Positions 61,001 through 64,000 of a DNA stretch of 64,000 nucleotides are shown here, piece after piece. Position 1 is the first letter of the stretch; the number at the start of each line of letters is the position of its first letter. The stretch is from Pseudeuparius sepicola (Eukaryota; Arthropoda; Insecta; Coleoptera; Anthribidae): positions 441,501 through 505,500 of the forward strand of contig OY987304.1 of NCBI GenBank assembly GCA_963920635.1, in the 5' to 3' direction. The translations under genes and the position numbers were made by a program. Under the pieces are notes generated by a model. It searched no databases and was not told the DNA's origin. It saw only the letters and a program-made list of their open reading frames with translations.

Positions 61001-61417
61001 ATTTCGCCTGACAAATCTACGTCTACGTCGGAGAAACTGAACTGCAAAACTGGGCTTACGACGTCGACCAACAGCGTCGATTCGAAGCATTCGTATTGCT
61101 ACACGAATCAACAGTGCTACGATACGGGGAGCTTTGGTTATAACGTATACGCGGGTTATGTAAACGATGAGCCCGTCGGGAGGCTTCAAGATGATACCAG
61201 GCCAAAGATTATGGCTGCGGTATATAAGAAACCTTTCAGGGGTTTCAGCGGGAGTTTCGGATCAAATCTCACACTGAACGGTATTAAAAACGACAAAGAC
61301 CAATACCGATCCGATGAAGATGTTGAAGAACGAACCGAAAAAAGTCAGGAGATCATCAAAAACCAATACGAAAACAAAGCGTTTGATAGTACCGATGTGG
61401 AAACGTTTCAAATATAA
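39078..61417 (+). CDS. Single-pass membrane protein of unknown function
   Basis: Six coding exons: 39078-39231, 39501-39588, 39707-39827, 58519-58689, 59574-59761 and 60952-61417. Phases agree at all junctions, giving 395 residues. Residues 1-53 form a short N-glycosylation-prone ectodomain (NMT, NKT and NGT sites). One hydrophobic helix follows at about 56-80 (TILIALFATLIPLLVILTTV), then a basic stop-transfer segment (MYRKYKFRKDH). The ~310-residue tail is acidic and Ser/Thr-rich, with tyrosine motifs (YAEPEMTSS, YDTGSFGYNVYAGYVNDEP) that could bind adaptors. There is no cleavable signal, so type III topology is likely. An in-frame stop just upstream fixes the start. I do not recognise the family. 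The link across the 18.7 kb intron is supported by matched phase-0 sites and by composition, not by homology; it needs a transcript. Confidence 0.72.
39255..39369. mobile_element. Very short TACAGGGTG MITE
   Basis: About 115 bp. TACAGGGTGTTAA on the left mirrors TTTAAACACCCTGTA on the right, flanked by TA. It lies in the 269 bp first intron of the membrane-protein gene, 23 bp from the donor. Confidence 0.7.
40101..41278. mobile_element. Foldback element, relative of 17656-18262
   Basis: Starts TACGGGGTGATTCAC and ends with the inverse AACCACCCTGTA. The right arm contains GAAAGTGCGGTTATTTTTTT and ATCTATCACCTGTTACAGTT, matching the right arm of 17656-18262. Interior blocks (AAAAATTGGCTCGCTAG near 40308 and 40631, GTTTGATATTAACAGG near 41036) pair or repeat in both orientations, so the element may itself be nested. 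No frame of interest. Confidence 0.65.
41279..42079. other. Intron spacer with C-homopolymer
   Basis: A transposon right end (GGACACCCTGTA) lies near 41452-41463, and a run of about 14 C near 41873-41886. No exon could be supported. Confidence 0.35.
42080..42417. repeat. Perfect ~155 bp inverted repeat
   Basis: Arms 42080-42234 and 42263-42417 appear to be exactly complementary over about 155 bp, separated by a loop of about 28 bases. The inner ends read AAGCTTGTCGCGAGATTTAAG. A transcript across it would form long perfect double-stranded RNA. Confidence 0.9.
42551..43015. repeat. 122 bp tandem repeat, about four units
   Basis: Units start at 42551, 42673, 42795 and 42917, exactly 122 bp apart, and are almost identical. 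Each contains CCGCCATGTTGGATTTAGAA, a TGACGTCA octamer (perfect CRE-like palindrome) and ATTTCAGCTCGATCGGTTGA. Confidence 0.9.
43120..45844. other. Intron spacer, no supported feature
   Basis: Several short open frames (60-82 codons) exist but none has splice support or a recognisable domain. Patches near 44200-44400 and 45200-45640 are less AT-rich. No RNA gene was recognised. Confidence 0.3.
45845..46500 (+). pseudogene. Decayed mariner/Tc1-type transposon with transposase C-terminus
   Basis: Starts TACAGGGTGAG and carries a broken transposase on the + strand at 46189-46440. The frame reads NSWIGRNRPISWQYRSPDLS then VLDFFLWGTVQNKV. After one frameshift near 46288 it continues through ETIVKLRAAVLEPIASIDRR. 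The SPDLxxLDFFLWG block, containing the last catalytic Asp, is the signature of IS630-Tc1-mariner transposases. The first ~250 bp are shared with 55397-55640. Its TACAGGGTG end is the same as that of the foldback elements across the window, so this family may have mobilised them. The right end was not located. Confidence 0.75.
46560..47100 (+). repeat. Possible 3' end of a non-LTR retrotransposon
   Basis: A GC-richer block (46857-47060) ends GGGGGCTAATGATGATGATG, resembling the (TGA)n tails of some insect LINEs. No reverse transcriptase is present. Weak call. Confidence 0.25.
47311..48536. repeat. Older repeat pair containing a foldback
   Basis: Begins at TACAGGGTGATCC (47311). The segment 47455-47740 recurs as 48390-48536 plus 49904-50070, now split by a younger element. 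Inside, 47592-47925 is a palindrome: GGAAACAATTGATAGTCAG near 47653 is mirrored by CTGACCATCAATTGTTTCC near 47845, with arms of about 130 bp. Confidence 0.65.
48537..49903. mobile_element. Foldback transposon inserted into older repeat
   Basis: TA to TA. The left end TACAGTGTGGTCATTTAAGT is mirrored by ACTTAAATGACCACACTGTA. The right arm is present twice in tandem (about 48936-49418 and 49419-49901), sharing AAATTTTAAAGTTTTGTTTA starts. The element interrupts a repeat whose unbroken copy is at 47455-47740, giving a direct empty-site comparison. Confidence 0.85.
49904..52237. other. Intron spacer
   Basis: The first ~170 bp continue the interrupted older repeat. Beyond that is AT-rich DNA with a GC-rich patch (51040-51180) holding a C-run of ten or so. 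An 87-codon frame there has no recognised domain. No exon is supported. Confidence 0.35.
52238..52756. mobile_element. hAT-type MITE, copy 2
   Basis: Starts CAGAGACTCTTTAAAATAAG and ends CAGAGTCCCTG. It is flanked by a perfect 8 bp duplication AAATTTAC (52230-52237 and 52757-52764), diagnostic of hAT insertion. About 90% like 36682-37196; near the right end the inner part of the terminal repeat has been lost. Confidence 0.9.
52765..53818. other. Intron spacer with CpG-rich patch
   Basis: A CpG-richer segment at about 53220-53580 is open on both strands (64-102 codons), but no family is recognised. A GGGACACCCCGTA transposon end lies near 53267. Otherwise AT-rich. Confidence 0.35.
53819..54039. 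mobile_element. Degenerate TACAGNGTG MITE
   Basis: About 221 bp. TACAGCGTGTGGCCGCGAAAAA at the left resembles the inverse of the right end (TTTTTCATTGGATCACTCTGTA). The ends have diverged. Confidence 0.45.
54330..54900. repeat. Three tandem ~190 bp units with (AAC)n
   Basis: The anchor ATAACTTTCAAACGA recurs at 54421, 54612 and 54794 (spacings 191 and 182). Each unit contains an (AAC)n tract of different length, CTCTCTATGATAAC, and CAATAGGATGGTTCG. Confidence 0.8.
54901..55396. other. Intron spacer
   Basis: AT-rich with a short TG-rich stretch near 55120-55145. Nothing recognised. Confidence 0.3.
55397..55640. mobile_element. 5' fragment of the 45845 mariner-type element
   Basis: TACAGGGTGAGTTTTTTTCG and the following ~240 bp match 45845-46090, with a small deletion after CCCACTATG. 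The transposase part is missing. Confidence 0.7.
55641..56094. other. CpG-richer block before the satellite
   Basis: Open in several frames (96-114 codons) because it is GC-rich, but no domain or splice structure is apparent. Its 3' edge grades into the first satellite unit. Confidence 0.3.
56095..58475. repeat. 174 bp satellite array, about 14 units
   Basis: The anchor CGCTCTTTCGATTGCCGCAA recurs about every 174 bp, with first occurrences near 56108, 56281, 56456, 56630 and the last near 58369. Three unit types can be told apart by their AT-rich middle (CATACCACAAATTTGTC, CATCCAACATTTTTTTTC, CATCCAACAATTTTTTC). Units 57326-57847 and 57848-58369 repeat the same trio, a 521 bp higher-order repeat. 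The array ends about 45 bp before the acceptor of the 58519 exon. The frames of up to 139 codons on the minus strand exist only because 174 is a multiple of three. Confidence 0.95.
58747..59523. mobile_element. Dispersed ~0.8 kb repeat, copy 2
   Basis: Second copy of 29258-30098, here 777 bp, with the same first and last bases and several deletions. It lies in the intron between exons 58519-58689 and 59574-59761, and ends 50 bp before the acceptor. The ghost frame on the minus strand has additional stops here. Confidence 0.65.
59791..60917 (-). mobile_element. hAT transposon remnant
   Basis: 1127 bp. The left end CACGGGCGTAGCCAGGG is mirrored by CCTTGGCTACGCCCGTG. It is flanked by a perfect 8 bp target duplication GTATATTT (59783-59790 and 60918-60925). 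Runs of G lie just inside both ends (about 59817-59828 and 60865-60874). It retains only the C-terminal part of a transposase. It sits in the last intron of the membrane-protein gene, 26 bp before the final acceptor. Confidence 0.93.
59982..60281 (-). pseudogene. hAT transposase C-terminal fragment
   Basis: 99 residues containing SVSTATPERSFSSLRRLKNY and ENRLNGLALMNIH. This is the hAT C-terminal dimerisation motif, as in ZMYM/DUF4371-type transposases. It ends DIFKRKSRRFLL. The catalytic and zinc-finger parts are absent, so it cannot act alone. Confidence 0.9.
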
Positions 61418-61727
61418 TTCATTATCCGTGCAGAGAAGACTTCGCGGGGATGCAATGTGACCCCGTGTGACCTCGCCAAAAGGTCCTTAAACTTTAATAA
61501 AAGGACCCACGAACAGGTTTTCATTTTCGACTACCCAAAGCTGTGGCCGTACTATGAAGAACGAGTACCTACTTACCAGCTGGTTACCTGTGGTAAAATT
61601 AAGTAGGTACTGCAGTACAGAGTGGCTGGAATGTTGTTTTTTGTCGAAAATCGTTGCACGAAAGAAATTTGTCTGTTCACAAATGAATTCTACGTTAAAT
61701 AAAATTGAAAATAAAAAACCTTTTTAA
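61418..61727 (+). other. 3' UTR of the membrane-protein gene
   Basis: Holds AATAAA-type signals near 61496 and 61697. No other feature. Confidence 0.45.
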
Positions 61728-62380
61728 AAACAAGCTTTTATTAAAAATAATAAAGTAAGTTTAGGTTTTCGTTAGGATAATTCAATTCCAAGTTGCGACA
61801 AGTTTTTGCAAATTGAAAAGCTTGTCGCGCGAAATGTTGATGAAAGTAGGTACCAATTAATTTTATTGGACAGTGATTGGTTGATAAGCAAGTACCTATT
61901 TGCCAAAGTTTGCATTTTTTTCTTTACAATTCGCGCGACAAGCTTTTCAATTTGCAAAAACTTGTTGCAATTTGGAATTGAATTATCACTTATTTATATT
62001 TGATGTCACTAACTTTATCGTTTTCTACTCTTCAAGCCCTTTCATTTGAGGGGGTTGAAAAGAAAATGTAATCCGCCATCTTGGAGCGGCGGCCATATTG
62101 AATTTAGTGTGATGCCACTAACTTTATTTTTTCCACTCTTCAAGCCCTCTTATTTGATACCCATATTAAGGGGGTCGACAAAAAATACATCATCCGCCAT
62201 CTTGCAGCGGCGGCCATTTTGAAAGTATCACAATATTGAGTAGTGCATATTGTATTGGCACCGGAACTAAAGGTGTATGCAAAATTTCAGCTCAATCGGA
62301 TGTCAGGAAGTGGTTCTAATTCAGCTTGCAAGATTCGACCCATACATACATACTATAACAGGTGAAGATAAATAAAAGCT
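61728..62380. mobile_element. Second Helentron-like element
   Basis: Same order of parts as 42080-43119: an AAGCTTTTATT start and an inverted repeat whose arms (61779-61836 and 61927-61985, two or so mismatches) end in AAAGCTTGTCGCGCGAA. Two CCGCCATCTTG..GCGGCGGCCAT blocks follow, then TTTCAGCTCAATCGGATG, GCAAGATTCGACCC, a short CATA tract, and a terminal AAATAAAAGCTTGTAAAA. The shared design across two diverged copies supports a real family. Confidence 0.65.
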
Positions 62381-63093
62381 TGTAAAAATGAAGAAAAGAC
62401 GTCGAAAATTTTCGAAAATAAAAAAGTTATGGCAACTTAAAAGAAAACGCTTCTGGTCGATATTATTTATGTGGAAACATGCTGATATTTGTGCATTTTT
62501 AGGTAGCCAGATTTACTTCTTACAACTTTTACTAAAAACATTTTTTCATATTATTTTCTTTTCTTTAAAAAATATAGGTAATAAAAAAATATATTTTCTA
62601 CAGACGATATTAAAAATACGTTTTTTAACGAAATAATTGTTTCAAGACATTATTTAGTTTTGTTTTCCATTGCTTGTGTTTTTTTAACGAAACAAAAAAA
62701 TAAAATTTAAACATTATTTCTATCTTTAAAGTTTAATTTTAATAAAAATTGTAAATATATTGTTAAAATGAAAAACAATTCATTAGCTAGATATTGTAGA
62801 GATGAGTGTAAATATTTTCAAAATTTTCTAAGCACTTCTAGTTGTAAGAAAAACTCACAAAAATTGTTGTAAAATTTCTGTAAATTTCGCGTTAAAAATT
62901 AAAAAAAATATCTAGGCTAGGAATAATGTTTTTCATTTACAGCTGTGAAAAATATTGAGATACAGGGCACTGCGTTGTATAATGTTTCCATAAAGAAATA
63001 TTTTTTGAATATATTTTCAAAATTTTGACAGCAAATATACCTGCCTAAAGATTTTTAAAAATTCGAAATAAATAATCAATTATTATTTTAATA
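62381..63093. other. Spacer without recognisable genes
   Basis: Very AT-rich. The 82-codon frame at 62388 is lysine-, phenylalanine- and leucine-rich, as expected by chance in such DNA. Confidence 0.35.
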
Positions 63094-64000
63094 TACAGGG
63101 TGGCCCATTTGAAATGGAAGCACCCCAGTAGAATTTTTATTTTTTATCCAATTTTAGCCGTTTTTTTCTGAAGATAGCTCACAAAAAACTGAAAACCATG
63201 CAAAATTTCAGGTCTTAATCTCAATTTTCAAGGCCTACTATGAATTTGTTTCTAGTAAAAAATGAGGAAAATCATTTAGCAATTTTTTTATTTAAAATAT
63301 AACACAACAGAATTAATCAGAACACCCCAAAACCCCCACATTGCAAATTTGAACAAAAAATATACAGGGAGTTCTATTTTACAGGGTTCCAAAAAGAGCA
63401 AAATGGAAATTTTAAAGGCATCTGGCGAGTAAAGTGTGTCGTGGAATCCACTCAAAACAGTTGAATGATCAACAGGACTACTCAAAATGTTGGTGGAAAG
63501 ATTCGATTCAAAAATATTCAGGGTATTTTTCTCTGGGCCATCTCAAAATGCTGCATTTTTATGAACTTTATATTGGTCAAGAGTGCTCTGGAATTATAGA
63601 AAAAACATACATTTTCTGTTTCTTGTTGTGCACACTAGCCACCTTCACTCATAGATATGGACTTACCGACTGGCAGGCTTCTGACTCAAAAAAATTCAGT
63701 ATTTTGAGATGGCACAGAGAAAGACACCCTGTATATTTAGTATTGGATCTTTACATACCAACACTTTGAGTGGTCCCGTTGACCACTCAACTGTTTTGAG
63801 GGGATCCCATGGCACACTTGACTTGCCAGATGCCTTTAAAATTCCTATTTTGCTCAATTTTGACAACCCGCAGAAAGGAATTCCCTCTATATTTTTTTGT
63901 TCAAATTTGGTCGCCAAATGGTTTGAGATTAAGACCCGAAACTTTGCACCAAAGTAAAAGAGTTTTTTTGTGACCTATCCTGCTTCCATTTGAAATGGGC
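63094..64000. mobile_element. Foldback element running off the window
   Basis: Starts TACAGGGTGGCCCATTTGAA. The last bases of the window (TTCCATTTGAAATGGGC) are the start of its inverse, so only about nine bases are missing. The interior matches 9380-10205 and 13165-14030. Frames of 65-111 codons are palindrome artefacts. Confidence 0.8.

Noticed and set aside
1..64000. CRISPR array, operon or prokaryotic system
   Set aside because: Introns, metazoan genes and transposon types show this is a eukaryotic nuclear genome. The tandem repeats lack spacers.

Overview
The window is AT-rich nuclear DNA from an animal, almost certainly an insect. Genes are split by spliceosomal introns, the proteins are metazoan in type, and the gaps and introns are packed with DNA-transposon remnants. 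The order cannot be fixed from this sequence alone; a beetle or another holometabolan fits.

Layout: (1) 1111-1791 (+), a divergent calmodulin. (2) 2281-6402, three tandem copies of a ~1.37 kb non-coding unit. (3) 7.2-12.1 kb, hairpins and foldback elements whose ends read TACAGGGTG. (4) 12177-19413 (+), a receptor guanylate cyclase with an NIT-type sensor region; several foldback elements lie in its introns. (5) 21234-22708 (-), a class I phosphatidylinositol transfer protein, with a duplicated tail 3' of it. (6) 23314-24629 (+), Derlin-2, head-to-head with the PITP gene. (7) 25298-29033 (-), the mitochondrial PP2C phosphatase PPTC7. (8) 31148-37377 (-), a ~957-residue protein that I could not identify. 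(9) 39078-61417 (+), a small single-pass membrane protein of ~395 residues whose coding exons are split by an 18.7 kb intron.

That intron is a museum of repeats: a Helentron-like element with a perfect 155 bp inverted repeat, a decayed mariner transposase, foldbacks nested in older repeats, a hAT MITE with an intact 8 bp target duplication, and a 174 bp satellite array with a higher-order 3-mer structure. A second intron of the same gene carries a hAT remnant with a transposase C-terminus.

The genes are ordinary housekeeping and signalling genes (Ca2+ sensing, cGMP synthesis, lipid transfer, ER-associated degradation, mitochondrial phosphatase) and do not form one pathway. What is notable is the mobile-element biology. 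Several insertions can be dated relative to each other because an unoccupied copy of the target is present in the same window, and one minimal ~50 bp intron has been turned almost entirely into a transposon.
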